Part shown: positions 9,649-23,172 of the stretch, one piece after another
Numbering within the stretch: position 1 is the first letter of the stretch
Layout: every line of letters begins with the position of its first letter
Assembly (NCBI GenBank): GCA_034008185.1
Contig: CM067109.1
Span: forward strand, 30,164,885 to 30,228,884
DNA length: 64,000 bases
Direction: 5' to 3'
Source: Gorsachius magnificus
Taxonomy: Eukaryota > Chordata > Aves > Pelecaniformes > Ardeidae
Made by a program: the position numbers and the translations under genes
Notes under the pieces: model-generated
Seen by the model: the letters and a program-made list of their open reading frames with translations, nothing else
The model's database searches: none
What the model was told of the DNA's origin: nothing

Positions 9649-12600
9649 GTGTGATATTTGACTTAAATTTGAAAAGTTGTTTTTCCCAAATAGTTATTTT
9701 TCTTCAGTACTGAAAGCTGAAGGCAACAGACTTGTCTGCGGTTGCAGAACAGAATGAGTGAAATGATATGAAACTCGCCAGGTTGCTTTAGTGATTGAGC
9801 TTAGTCAGGAGCACATACAAAACCAGAACAAATTACAGGGAAACTTAATCTAGAAAAAAACATACTTTCAGTGACACAATGTGGTGTTAACATGACAAGC
9901 GAAGGAAAAATCTCTTTCTAAATCAGATTTTTATCTTGGTAATGCCCTTTTAGTTGGGAGGGTGGGGGGGAACACTGGCTCCTTGTCAGTTGCTTTTGGC
10001 AAGTAACTCAGCTGTGACAGATCATCTTGACTTCAACCTGACGTTTGGCTGCAATGACCAATATTAATCAACTTCAAAATAATGCCTCTTTGTCTCCCAC
10101 AAAACAAATAGCACCACTAGTTGGAGCTATCACTCGTCTGACTAGTTTTGCCTGTAAGGATTGTCAGCAAGCACTGAATAAAATTCATTGAGCTGGGTGT
10201 GCATGGAAAACAATAGACTTGGTCTCATTATTTAATAGGTCACCCTCCCTCTCCACAGTTGTCTGATAAGTCTAGACATCAAATATCAGCTTGTGTATTT
10301 ATTTGGAGACATAGTCCAGCTTTCACGGAAAAGGAGGAAAATATGCAATTCCTTGTTGTTTTCTAATGGCATAAAGTGTGGTGGCATACTCTTTATTTTT
10401 ATTATAGTGGTATAGTTGAGTATGGCATAAGAACTGGGAACAAGATGTGGACTGTCAGCAGGCTTCATTAGTCATTCTATAAGTGCAATTAGAAAGCTAT
10501 TTTCATGAAATCTGCTTCCAGAATTACTAATATAGTTTACTGGCATTTACTATTTTTTAGCATTTTGGTTTTTTAAAATTAAAAGCTTTTCACAAGAAAT
10601 GTTATTACCCTGAATCTTCATGTGTATTTGTATGATAGGTTTTTGGTGGCACAATATACCTGATAACCCAGTAGTGTTTGCATTCTTTCTGGTTTTGTTA
10701 ATTTTATGCAGCCATATTTTGGTGTGTCTAGAAACAAAACCATAGGAAAACACATTGGCGTTATAATATCCAGATATGAGACTACTGTTTTCATTGTGGA
10801 TTTACAGCTTAATGACTATGGAGTGAAAAATGGCCTGTTCTTCTGCTAAGAGGAGTAGCAGTATAATAAATTAGGACTGTGTGCTTCATTGTATGAAGGT
10901 CACACTCCTGATACTTTAGTATGAACTAGTTATCTGAAGGCTGTCTTTAAATGATCCATTTGGAAGTCACTAGGCAGGAGCCACTGTTGTCTGGCTGTAT
11001 TTTTGTCATCACAGAGCACGCAGAGCTTTGCTGTGGGTTTTACTCTTCTCACGGTCCTGTCAAACCAACATCATTGCTGTGACCAAACGAAAAAAAAATC
11101 CCAGTTCTTAAGTAAAAAGATATAATTGAGAATGAAGGCCCTATGGCACAGCAAAGTAGATGGGTATGAGTTGTACTTGCAGAAGGCTGAGATCCTTGAG
11201 AAGAACAGGCATGCCCTTACTCTCAAGTGTTTTCTCGTGACAGCATCAGCAAAGCTCTTAAATACACTGCTTTGTTGTTGGCTGGGCTGACCCAATTCAC
11301 ATGTCCTACCCTCAGTCTGCAGTCTAAGTAATGTCATAGAGGATAATTCCCAGATACTTAGGGCACAAGTTATATAATGTATATAAATTATATTCATCTT
11401 GTGCTCTGCTGATTGTCTTCATTCCTGTTGGCTTCTCCAGAGGAGAAAAATTGGGTTGATCCCAAGACCCTAGATTATATACAACAAAGCAGGAAAACAT
11501 TATTCTGTCTTTGAGTAAGATGACAAATACAGAAGTTTGATTTCTTATTTTTGTTGTACAGACACATATTGGTTCACACACACTCTCCCTACCACTTCTT
11601 CCATGTTGAAGGAAATAAAATTCAAGCCTGAATTCCAGATCTATAAGCATGCTCTCCTCAGGGAAAAATTGCACTGATGTTTTCCCTGTGGGCCTAGGAA
11701 TCTAAACATTATCATAGGACACACATAGGATTTTTTACTACATGGAAACCAAAGTAAAACTAAAAATAGCAGAGCAACAAACATTAAGAATGAATTTCAG
11801 CATACTGAGTTTCAACTATTTCTGGTTTTGATAATCTGAGATTTGAAATCTACTTTTCTTTAGAACATGATTTAATATATTTATCCTTCTAATGTTCTGG
11901 GCCTGTTAACATGACACTTCAGAAGTCGTGAGTTATCATGTTCACTAATATTTTAATCATAGGCATTTTTTATGGAGTAGATGTTAGAGTTTCCTGTCAC
12001 AGATGATCAGAAATTGATCTCCTTTGATTTGGTATTATAATGGGAAATAATGGATACTTCAGGAAAAAGAAGCTTGAAGGCAAATTAGTGCACAGCAGAT
12101 GCTGGTTCTGGAGGCAGTCATAACCCCAATGCTGGATGTCAGAAGAAAATGGTCCGGTGGGAAACTCATCTTATAAAGAAGAAAACCATTTTTATGAGCC
12201 ATGGCTCAAGGACTTTGCTGTGTAAATCAAACAGGCAATGGCTCTTTAACCAGTCCCACAAGTTTCAAGTGAAGGAAGAAGAACAATGGGCACCTTGCTG
12301 CTCCTAGGATCTCTTCTGTTAGCTGATTAATAACACCATGGAAAAAGGGGAGTCTCTTTTCCAAATGGCATATGAAAAACCAAACCTTGTGATTCTCTTT
12401 CTAGGCTGTGGATGAATGAATAGTCCCAGGAGACTGCTGAGAAATAATAGCCTTCATGTAGAAATCTTATCTGTTTACAAGTAATTTTTATGTGCCCAGT
12501 TCAGCTAAAGCAATGTGTGGGAGAGGGACACGGAACAATAAATCCCGCCCTGAGGTGGCATAGTTACAAAATACACATTCACTGAATCTGCCTTACTAGA

Positions 12601-13687
12601 AGGAAGAAACGTAGGAATAGAAATGAGCATTGCTCCTAACCCACTGTTCGGCTACTGACACTGTGTCATTAACACACCCTCTGCAAGTGAGTAACAACTG
12701 TCCTAACTGTAGTACGGTACTGAGCACACGTTGCCCTTCAGAAGACTGAGTAACGAAGTATCAAGAGGTATAACAGGAGTTCTTGCAAGATCAGCTGCAG
12801 GCATTAGAAATGCCTTTAGATGTTATGAACCAATTCCACAGATAAAGAACCATCAGCTTCTCTGGCCACGAGTTTAAACCCTGAACTCATTATGCTTGGA
12901 CCTGACGAGTGGCTATTGGCTTACTTAAAACCAACCTTCACAGGATGGATATTGGCATTAGGCTGGTTTCAAGGATGATGTCTTCTGGCTAGCTCTCCTC
13001 CAGATGGTAGTGGTCCTGCCAATGCATCCAGCCCTTGATGAAGTGGAAAACCAAAATGATTCTTCATTAAAGCAAGCTGTTCTGAGCAAGCTGTTACCAT
13101 GGAGAGACATCCTGGAAAGAACTTGCATAGAGGAACTTTTCTAAGTGTTGTTCTCAATAAGCTGGAGATCCTGACTAACCAGAAATCAAACTCTTGACAA
13201 GGTCAAGAATTTAATTACAACTGAATAACTTCTCAGTGTTCTTTCACCATGTGCATCTCTGCCTATGATGAAATATTCTGGATAGTCTCAGAAATGCTGT
13301 GCAGATCGTGGCTAACTCTGTAGGTGTTTGAATAATCTCAAAATCCAGCAACTGTTCAGTTGCTCAGATCAGTTGCCTAGATTTCTTCCATGAACTTAAA
13401 GCTCATGCTCTCGTAGAAGGTAAAATGAAAGCTCACACAATTAATGAGTTTTCTTTGTGATTACAGCCAAATTGTTACTCTTGTATGAGGCTTGTCTAAA
13501 GGGCATCCTGTGTTGAGGAAGCTCATTAAGCGAATGTTCGGTGGTGGGAGAACCCTGGTATGTTCAAACACTCATGCAAACTAACATGGTACCTGATTTG
13601 GTGTTGTCTTGTGCATATTTATACAGATGCAAATAATATTCTACCTTGATGGCTGTCATTTACTTGTGTGGGAGTATAAAGATGTGT
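9649..13687. other. 4-kb intergenic spacer, nothing recognised
   Basis: AT-rich sequence with no identifiable repeat, gene or RNA. Frames in it (for example 11071-11397 and 11324-11674, minus) are short and show no domain. Confidence 0.5.
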
Positions 13688-13846
13688 AGTCTCCATCCTT
13701 TGAGGTTTTAAAAGCTGGGCTGAATAATGTCCTGAGGCAACCTTGTCTGGCATTATAGCTGATTGTGCTTTGAGCAGGAGTTTGACTTAGAAACCTCCTG
13801 AGACTCCTTCCAAGCTTATCCTTTGATGCTATGATCCTGAGGTTTC
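13688..13846 (+). mobile_element. CR1 LINE, 3'-terminal fragment
   Basis: Recognisable as the CR1 3' end by GTCTCCATCCTTTGAGG, AAAGCTGGGCTGAATAATG, CCTTGTCTGGCATTATAGCTG and TCCTTCCAAGCTTATCC, ending near GATGCTATGATCCTG. It is heavily diverged, so old, and severely 5'-truncated. Confidence 0.8.
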
Positions 13847-13877
13847 ACTTTGACATCAGCTGAATTATCATCAGTTC

Positions 13878-14942
13878 TGTGGTGGATCAGCCTTGACTGA
13901 GTGCCAGATGCCCACCCAGCTGTTCTTTAACTCCCCCTTCTCAACTGGACACGGGCAGAAAATAAGATGAAAAGCTCATAGGTCAAGATAAGGACAGGGA
14001 GATCTCTTGCCAGTTGCTGTCATGGGCAAAGCAGACTTGACTTGGGGAAAATGGATTTAATTCATTGCCAATTATAACATAGTAGGACGATGAGAAACAA
14101 AGATAAAATATAAAAGACCTCCTCCTCTTCTTCCCAGGCTCAACCCCTCTCCTTCACTCCCAACTCTTTGACTGCCTTCTCCCCCCAGCCCCCAGCAGCG
14201 CAGGGGAATGAGGAATGGGGGCTGGGGTCAGCCTGTAACAGTTCGTCTCTGCTGCTCCTTCCTCCTCATGCTTTTCCCCTGCTCCAGTGTGGTGTTTTTC
14301 CCATGGGATACAGTCCTTTATAAACTTCTTCAACATGAGTCCTTTCCATGGGCTGCAGTTCTTCATGAACCCCCGCGCTGCCTCTTCCCTCCGTGCCCTC
14401 AGGAACAGATGTCCAGTGTGGTTCCCCACGGGGTCGCAGGTCCTGCCAGCAAACCTGCTCCCCGGGCCCAGGCCACAGCTCCGGGTGGGCTCTCCATGGG
14501 CTGCAGCTTCCTTCAGAGCACCTCCACCTGCTGCAGCGTGAGGTCGTCCATGGTCTACTGTACTGATATCTGCACTGCTCTGGTCTTCCATGGGCTGCAG
14601 GGTGACAACCTGCTCCACCATGGTCTTCTCCACAGGCTGCAGGGGAATCTCTGCTCTGGCACCTGGACCACCTCCTCCACCTCCTTCTGCACTGACTTTC
14701 ATATCTGCAGGGCTGTTTCTCAAATCTTTTTCGGTCCTCCCTCACAGCTGCTGTGCAGCACTTTTTTCCTTTCTTAAATATGTTGTTATGGAGTCACAAC
14801 CACCTTGGCCCTGCAGTGGGTCCATTGGAGCTGGCTGGAACTGCCTGTGTCTGGGGAAGACCCATCCTCTTCCCACACAGGCCACCCCTGCCCGCCCCCG
14901 CCCTTGCCCCCTGCCAGCACCTGGGCCCTTGCACCCAGTACA
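13878..14942 (-). mobile_element. Solo LTR of a second avian ERV family, minus orientation
   Basis: Bounded by a perfect 5-bp duplication AGTTC (13873-13877 and 14943-14947). On the plus strand it runs TGTGGTGGATCAG ... CACCCAGTACA, so the termini are TG...CA. The left end (AAAATAAGATGAAAAGCTCA, GTCAAGATAAGGACAGGGA, TTGCCAATTATAACA) matches the reverse complement of the element at 54701-55355, where the order and an AATAAA signal point to the opposite strand. The middle (14340-14680) contains imperfect repeats of CCATGGGCTGCAG. No internal retroviral genes adjoin it. Long overlapping frames on both strands in 14154-14777 are by-products of this GC-rich repeat structure. Confidence 0.85.
14340..14680. 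repeat. Degenerate internal repeats (CCATGGGCTGCAG motif) of the LTR
   Basis: The motif CCATGGGCTGCAG, or a close variant, recurs at about 14347, 14496, 14588 and 14630, with alternating TCCACCATGGTC-type segments. This belongs to the LTR at 13878-14942 and explains the overlapping long frames on both strands. Confidence 0.6.
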
Positions 14943-14947
14943 AGTTC

Positions 14948-17938
14948 AGCTCAACAGTATTCTAAACTTGGTTGCTCCAAGGCCAGAAGGATTACATAGG
15001 AAGGAAAAGCAGGTGAACTTCTTAAATTTGTTCCTGAAATGGGATCTTGGCCCTGAAACGCCATACTGATACCAAGCTGAGTAGTGTCATACTTTCTTTC
15101 AAAGCTTTGAAGTAGTAGATGAAACAATCACTTTAGAAGACCCAATTATTCTGAAAAGGTCAAAATTATTTCAACCAGCTCTCTGCCAGTCCTCACACCT
15201 TTTACAAAAAACCAGAAGCACCAGTAGTGATTGGTATGCAGTCAATACTGCCTTCCTGGTTTTCCTTACACCTCTATAATAAAAGACTTTTACTTAGTTT
15301 TTAATGATTTATTAATTAATTTTTGATGGTACAGACAGAAGCAAACAGAAGTACAACATAATTAGGCTTAATTTTAATTGGTAAGCTTTGAGCATTATAG
15401 TCTGTGCAAACACGTCTATAAATATGCAAGGAATGACATAGAACTTGGCTATAAGCATCAGTTGGGTTAACAGTGTTTAAGGTATAAATAAGTAACCATT
15501 CAAAATGGTATTTCAGGTATGCTGTTTTGGCAATGAAGTAAGATGCTAGGAATCCAGGCCCTATCAAAACAGCATGAACATGATATAAAATGTATGCACA
15601 ACCAAATTAAGAATTCATTGTGATCATTCAGAGCTAGCAGCAATGGAAACATTATCAGTGAACTTGGTATTATGAATATGGCAGACTATCAGGTAGTAGA
15701 GGATAAGCTTTTCTGTAGAAGTATTAGTAGGGAAGGAATGGCTTAATCTCATTAATCTTCTCTTCACAGATGCTGAGTACAGAGCTCTTATGTCCTTGGA
15801 GCACTGCTATATCAATCTCTGGCAATCTGTGCTATTCTGTAATGTGGTGGGTTTGAAAGCATGCATATATTAGAATAGTAATACACTTTACATTTTGTGT
15901 TAGCTGAGGAACTTTCCTACATTTGTGTCCTAGACAGTAAATGAATGTCCATGCTGTACTCAATTTGTACATAATATACAGTGTGCTATGCGTAGAGGCA
16001 TGCACTTCAACATTGAGATATTTAGGATTGTCTACCAACATCTGTAGGACTCATTGTTCTCCAAGACTGTGACAAAATCCATTTTTATTTTCAAGGTATA
16101 GAAACATACTTTGTCTCATCAGCAATCACTTCATTTTGTACGTTCAGCTGTGAAAAAAAAAAAAAAAAAAGACTGTGCATGCCAAAAAGACTTTAAGTGA
16201 GCAACTAGTATATGCCTTGCTGTTTAACCTATGTGTTTAGGAGGAGTTGCAGTGAGACACGTCATTAGTTCGCTGCCTGGAACACCAGAAGCACACGTGT
16301 TACACCACGTAGGAAAGTAAGGAGCCAGGCAAGGAGGGCAGCTTGGGACTATGGGGAGCACAGGAGGGCTGTGGAAGCAGCTAATGGGGAGGAACACCCA
16401 TGGCGCTTAGACCACACTCCGGTTGCCTTCAAGGCAAAATGTAACATTGGAGGGTAAGACCTGTGCAAGCAGCATTTGCACTTCAATTCCATCAAAGCTG
16501 TTTACATTTTCATGACCCAGTCTGATCCTGCCTTGCTGTCCCTGTTTGGCAGGCCCAGCTCCTTCAGAAGCATCTCCTGCATAGAGCATTTGTATTATAC
16601 TTTCATACTCTTTCCCTTATTCCAGTTTATATGCTTTTTCCCTCCACTTTTCTTCCTTTTCTTTCTCTCTTTTCTGCTGTGCCTCTCATTATTTCTTTTG
16701 TTTTCCTAGCTTTCACCTTTGTATTGTGTACTTTTGCAGTTCTTGTCATCCAAACAAGGAACAAAACAGTTTGTTTCTCCTCCCCTTTCTCTTGCCCTTT
16801 CCTTGTATTTTCCTCTATCCTCCCCTGCACTGGAAATTGAGCTTCTTTTCAGCCAGCTGAATGTTAGCATCCGCAAGTAACTTGAACTCAGAAGTGGGGT
16901 GGCAAGAAGTTAGGCTGTTAGCTATACAGAACGATGAGGAACAGTAAGTGTTGCTATACTCTTAAAGGCCATGTCAGACTTACACTATGATGGTATGAAA
17001 TGCATCAGTACCAGGACTTTAAAAATGCTGTGAATCTTTTATTTACCTCATCCAATCAATTTCTTAAACAACTTCAGGGTCTGAGAATTTTTTTTCTGAA
17101 GGTGAGCTGAATTCTTTAATGTCTTTGGTTTATTACAGGACTTCCTGTCCCATGCAGTTCTCATTTACATTTTTTTTTTATGTGTTAAAGAAAGAATCAA
17201 AGGCTATCAAATGATGCACACACAAACACGTCAGTCAGGTGCAACCACACCTACAGACAAACTCCCAGAAAAGGGGCAAACTTTCCAGGTCTTCCTGTTG
17301 TTTAGGCTAACTTGATAATTCCAGAAAATAATGCTTTATCCAAGTGAGTTCCTGGCCTCTGCAGCAAGAAATGATCCCCATGTTCAAGGGGATGTGCTAA
17401 GCAGGAGATCAGTTAGGCGGTTTAGTGGTCCTCTCATCTGCCTTCGAACTGGAGCAATCCCTCTGCAGGCTCAGCATCACTCAGATTCAGTGACTGGTGT
17501 AGAAGCTTGAGGGAATCCTTCCCATCCTCCGACTACAGAAAGGAGACTTGAAAGGAAGCCGCAGCAGGCTCCATGTGACATGCTTCAGTCTGTATTTTCA
17601 CTTACCAAGTAATCTGAATCTACAAGATGTATGACGAGCTGTTTATTTCCTCATTTGGTTGCAGGGAGCAGCTGAAATCCTTCTGCTTATGAAATCAACA
17701 TCGCTAAGTGTCGTCACTGAAGAAAAAGCTTATTTCTTCCAATCACCTACAACATCCCATCACCCTCCCATCTCGCCATAGCTCACGATAGGTGATGATC
17801 TCCAGACAATGACTGTACTTTCTACATTTGAGCTACAGTTAAAGAGGATTGCTTTTGCAGGAAGGGCGATCCTCTGTAAATGTTGTATTAGAAAATCTCT
17901 AGATTTTCAGATTATCCAAAAACTTGAAAACTTGCTGC
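14948..17938. other. 3-kb intergenic spacer with an A18 tract
   Basis: No gene or interspersed repeat recognised. An 18-base adenine run lies at 16153-16170. No AATAAA or gene-like sequence precedes it closely, so it is not supported as a processed pseudogene tail. A pyrimidine-rich stretch lies at about 16610-16710. Confidence 0.45.
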
Positions 17939-17943
17939 ATACC

Positions 17944-18633
17944 TGTGGGAGACTGACTAACAGCTAACTGTCTCAAAGCTTGCTCCTTTGTGTGGCAATG
18001 TGCGAAGATCAGCATTGCCGCAGGCAAGGTGGTAGTGGACACCCAGGCGGGGCCACCTGCCCACCAAGGCTTGCAGTTTGCTGCCACTTAAAGCACGCAA
18101 GCAGAACCCTGCCCCTGCCCAGCAACAAGAAAGTGCGCAAACGGAGCCCGCCAAAAGTAAAGCGCACAAAATGTGTGCGCATGTGCTGGGCTGTGCTCTA
18201 TAAAAAAGGCTGCAGTCTCAGACCGCCGGGGGACCTCATGGAAGACCATCAAAGACGCCGGAGGAAGATCACCGACCTCGTGAAGAGACCACCGAAGATT
18301 CCATGTGCGATCACCAAAAACCCCAGAAGCACGGACCCCTGGCACGCCGCGGATTCATGGTGGTGACTGTCTGCTCTCTTCTATCCGGACCTCTCGCTTT
18401 ATTTCTTATCTTTCCTTCCTTTCCTTCCTGTCACTGCTTTCTCTCTTTCCCTGAACAGTTAATAAACGGGTGGATTTACGACATCTGACCTCGTTTGTGT
18501 CTTAATGTCGCTGGAAGGGATTGAACCTGAAACGAGAGGTTGGTCCAGCTGCCCCTGGCCTCCCAGCCTTCAGCTGAGGTCGGCTAGAAAGCAAGGGGCC
18601 TTCCTCTCGTCCAAACAGAATTGCATTGTAACA
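17944..18633 (+). mobile_element. Solo LTR of a third ERV family, with TATA box and polyadenylation signal
   Basis: A CpG-retaining block with LTR order on the plus strand: a TATA box (CTATAAAAAAGG) near 18198, a GC-rich R/U5-like region, and AATAAA at 18461-18466 followed by a T/G-rich tail. The best borders by eye are TGTGGGAGACTG at 17944 and TTGCATTGTAACA ending at 18633. They are flanked by ATACC (17939-17943) and ATACT (18634-18638), which would be a 5-bp duplication with one change. The core (about 18000-18560) is well supported as an LTR; the exact ends are tentative. No retroviral genes adjoin it. Confidence 0.65.
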
Positions 18634-18638
18634 ATACT

Positions 18639-21600
18639 ACAGCTAATATTATTTTAGTATAGATCTCATAATACTAGAAATTGAGTTAGCTATATAAGAG
18701 TAACAGCTTTCATTTAGAAACTGTATTTAAGATCAGCACGGAGGATCTCAATTGTGTATGTGGCTGTAATATCCAGACATCAGAAGACAACAGAATAAAT
18801 ATCTAATACCTGTAAAAAAAGATTGGACCTGATTTTTTAAAAATTAAGGTCAACAGCGATGAGTTTAATAAACTTTATGACAATAGTCACTAGTTTTCTC
18901 TATCAGAGCTTCCTACTGATGGCTTGTCTACACAAACACTATCTTTCTTTTATGGGTGGGAGACACCCAAAATGTTCCTCTTAATTGGCATCCGTGTCAT
19001 TTCAGTTAGGTCTTGGCTCGTTGCCTGCCTGAACTGCCTTGGAGTTCTGGCTGTGGGAATCCTCTCAGCCTATGTTTGGCTTGCCTAAGTCATTGCTTAG
19101 GTTTAGTGTGTCCCTGGGTTTATTTCCATGTCATCTAGAGGTCTTATAACCCTCTGGGAAGCAGAACTGAGGATCTCTTGGCAATGATGCTCTCCAAAAC
19201 TTGCATTCAGAAAGTGGGGAAGAGGAAAAGAAGAGATGATAGTTACAGACAAGCATGGTTTCTGTTGTGTTTAAACAGCATGGGGCTCAACAGCAAACTC
19301 ATTATCTGAGTCCCTTGTAATTTGCCAGTCAGCATGTCCAGCCTATCTTTGGCTGGCCTATCCTTGGGATAAAAGATGCTTCACTAAGTGTATTCAAAAC
19401 AACTGCCTTTTACAGGAATATGAGATTGTATCTAGTGCCTTGAAACAGGCCTAGCACCAGCTCCCTGGGCATGAAGGTTTTGCCACATCATTGCTCATTG
19501 TCTTACCTCGAAGATACACTTCTGGAGCTCCTCCAGTGTGGTAGGAAAAAGTTTGGAGGCAATAATCTTCTCTTTTCTGTGCTTGCGCATGGGTCTACTC
19601 AGTCCTCTTTTACTAAGAAAATTGATAGTTCATCCATTATGTAGTATTCTTTGAAAAAGATGTGCTTTTCTCCACAGGAAGCCCATCTCCTAAATGTCCA
19701 CAGATCTTCACAGCTTCTATTTTTCTGCCTATTGGGGCCATGAGGTACCCAAACAAAATTGTTGGAGCATGACTTGAAGGCCTGGAGAGAATGCATTTTT
19801 TTTTTTTCTCTTGGTAAGTTAGATTGTTACATCTTGCCACCTAATTACCTTTACTACTAAAACATATTTAAGTTCTGCCAAGGAAGCTGAGTATAAGCAA
19901 AACAAAACAGGATCATCTGGTTCTTCTTTGCATAGGGGTAACTTGTCAAAATCTTGACAGAGACTCTGTAAAACCACATCACACACAAAATTAGGTTCAA
20001 TAAACAGTAGCTAAAGACAGACATTTTTCTTGCTTTGATAGAAGTATACAGATTTTGCAGTTTCTCATTTTATCTCCATACTTCACAATAAATATCCTGA
20101 AAGCCTTATTTTATATTTTTGGGTGGAGAAAGTATATTTAAAGTCATCTTTGCTTTATTAAGAAAAACAGAAAGTGAGAGATGCTTACAATTACAATTTC
20201 CTTAATTATTGTGTATTTGCAGTGCTGCAATCTTCTAGGGTCTTGTACAACAAGCAAACAAACAGAACAATGGATTTTACTCAGTGCCACATCAATTCAG
20301 AGGTCCTCAAGGTGTTTATTGCTATATAGAAGTACTAATAAATTTAATCAGCTGTTCCAGTGTACTTTGGGGCTTTTTAAGTTGGTTCTTTTTTCTGATT
20401 ATCACTGCATGATAGATCTGAATATTGGCCTTAATTTAACATTTCTTATATTTAATGGTCTTGACTGGCAAGTCTTACTCTAAGCACTCTCTAAGTGTAT
20501 TGCACACAGCATAATGTCGAGTCACTAAGTTTCTGGAGGAAATACAAAACTGATCAATATACGAATAAATTTATTTTTACGATGTTTTTGACCATGGATT
20601 GTTCCTGTGCAGTGGATGCATACGTGTGTGATGTGTATGAGTAACACAGAGTCTGGAGAAATGATTAGATGATAGCATCCCTGAGTGTGTTTTAAGTAAA
20701 ACCTTCATTAGTGAAGTAAGAAATGGGAATTCATGCACATTTGCAACACACTCAGACTTCAGCCTCTGAACGCTGTAAAAGGCTATGCGGAAATGATTCT
20801 TGCTCCATTGCCTGCTTTGGTCCTCTTTTTGGGTGGAAGAGACACAACTAAGTCTAGCTCTTAATAGCATGTTGAACATCCGGAGAACCTCTCTGGAAGG
20901 ACTGCAGACACCTGGGGGAAGTGATGTATGGGCAGATGGGCATGCGTCGAACCAGAACAGCACGCTGCTGCTGCAGGCATTGTACCTTATTTTTCCTGTA
21001 AACACCCTGGACCCTACCAGACAATAACTGTTGAACAGTACTCTCAGTAGGAACTTTTTCTTTATTAGAAGATGCATTCAGGATTGTACTGTTTAGCCTA
21101 GAGTATGTGCTGTTGTTTTCTGTTTTCATTTTAAACTCCTTGCATTAGACCTCAGCACTTTTCTCTGCTCGCCGTGTGAGCAGGGAGCTGAATCCAGGAG
21201 ACTTGTCTTTACATGAAGAGAAAGATGAAGAGGTTGGTCTGTGGCTTGCTATAACTTTTGACTCGACCCCTGGAAGCCTGAGTGGATAAGATATAGGAAT
21301 TGCCTCTCTACAGATGGGTAAATAACAGTGACAGGTAAGTGATAGCGATATTGGCTAAAACAGGTCATCATGCCTCTTATTACATGTTCAGCTACTGGCA
21401 GCAAATGGTTGTGAGCAAAACTGTGTAAAAATTAGTGAGAAATCAGATACCCTAACCTGTTTCTTTTGGACAGCTAGTCTCATTGCTGATATTTTAGAAT
21501 ATGGATGTAGGTCACTTCATATATAGAAATCCTTCTGGTGCTCAGTGTCTTGTTTATACAACCATGTTGAAAATACTTGATTACAGCTAAAACTGATCAT

Positions 21601-22071
21601 TTTAATGAAGGTGTACTGGATCACAGTGGCTGCAGTGAATTGCGCTGGGTACCTCATCAAACCAGCAAAGGACAAAAATGCCTGTATGCTCTGGTCCTGT
21701 ATTTACATGCCTGAGTTAAACATGTCCATAAGTATTTGTGTGATGAGAGCTTATGTCAGCAAGTTTTCCTTTGCGGTGCTTGACCTGTGTTTTTTCTTGT
21801 AGAGAGAAGTAAAAAAGGCTTCAGTTTCCTAATGGATTTGGAGAACAGATGACTCTCGTGTTTCTCACAAGTTGTGAGCTCGTCTGTTACTTGAAATACT
21901 GACGCAGGACTGGTCATGTGTAGTATGGAGCTCCAAGCAAAGCTTGGGTCCTACATTTTTAGCCCCATACATAACAGTTGTTCTGCTTTCCTGAGATCCT
22001 CAGGGCTCATAATGGTTCCTAGGATAGATCCCATCCCCTCTTCCTCTGCTCCCCTGGCTAATTTTCTCACT
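18639..22071. other. 3.4-kb intergenic spacer
   Basis: AT-rich, no recognised gene or interspersed repeat. The 166-codon minus-strand frame at 20577-21077 shows no domain that I recognise and no CpG island or promoter nearby. I treat it as chance. Confidence 0.45.
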
Positions 22072-23172
22072 TCACAGAATCCCAGAATGGCAAGGGTTGG
22101 AAGGGACCTCAGGACATCACCCAGTCCAACCCCCCTGCTAAAGCAAGTTCTCCTAGAGCATGTTACACAGGACTTCGTCCAGGTGGGCTTTGAATATCTC
22201 CAGAGGAGACTCCACAAGCCCCCTGGGCAGCCTCTTCCAGTGCTCTGTCACCCTCAGAGTAAAGAAGTTTTTCCTCATATTCAGCTGAAACCTCTTATGT
22301 TCCAGTTTGTACCCATTGCCCCTTGTCCTGTCGCTGGACACCACTGCAAAGAGTCTGGCTCCATCCTCTTGACTTCCATCCTTAAGATATTTGTATGTAT
22401 TGATGAGGTCCCCTCTCAGTCTTCTCTTCTTCAGGCTGAACAAGCCCAACTCTCTCAGCCTTTCCTCGTAGGGGAGATGCTCCAGTCCCTTAATCATCCT
22501 TGTTGCTCTCCTTTGAACTGTCTCTAGGAGTTCCTCATCTTTCTTGAACTGGGGAGGCCAGAACTGGACACAGTACTCCAGGTGGGGTCTCACCAGGGCA
22601 GAGTAGAGGGGGAGGATAACCTCCCTCGACCTGCTGGCCACACTCCTCTTAATGCACCCAGGATACCATTGGCCTTCTTGGCAACAAGGGCACCCTGCTG
22701 GCTCATGGTCAGCTTGTCATCCACCAGGACTCCCAGGTCCCTCTCAGCAGAGCTGCTTTCCAGCAGGTCAGCCCCCAGCCTGTACTGGGCATGGGGTTCA
22801 ACCTCCCCAGGTGCAGCACTTGGCACTTGCCCTTGTTGAACTTCATCAGGTTCCTCTCCGCCCAACTCTCCAGCCTGTCCAAGTCCCGCTGAATGGCAGC
22901 ACAGCCTTCCGGCGTATCAGCCACTCCCCCCAGTTTTGTGTCATCAGCAAACTTGCTGAGGGTCCCCTCGTCCAGGTCATTGATGAGTAAGTCGAAAAAG
23001 ACCGGGCCAAGTACTGAGCCCTGGGGAACTCTACTAGCTACCGGCCTCCAACTAGACTCTGCCCTGCCGATCAGAACCCTCTGAGCCCTGCCATTCAGCC
23101 AGTTCCCAATCCACCTCACTGTCCACCCATCCAACCCACACTTCATGAGCTTCCCTATGAGGACTTCTTCAG
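22072..23172 (-). mobile_element. CR1 LINE 3' half (reverse-transcriptase palm to 3' end)
   Basis: On the minus strand the element starts, 5'-truncated, near 23172. It encodes the RT region with [28 protein letters not shown] and an intact FADDTKLGG catalytic box (frame 23146-22709). It then shifts frame (22865-22590) and continues with [20 protein letters not shown] to the C-terminus of ORF2 (22641-22153). The 3' end is near 22072, at CACAGAATCCCAGAATGG on the plus strand. It is less decayed than the CR1 at 1-1525 but carries frameshifts. Confidence 0.93.

Noticed and set aside
14154..14777. Two overlapping 189-codon frames on opposite strands
   Set aside because: They lie inside the LTR at 13878-14942 and follow its internal repeats.
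16153..16170. A18 tract as the tail of a processed pseudogene
   Set aside because: No polyadenylation signal or gene-like sequence upstream and no flanking duplication seen.
20577..21077. 166-codon minus-strand frame as a possible gene
   Set aside because: No domain, unremarkable composition, no promoter or splice context; length possible by chance.
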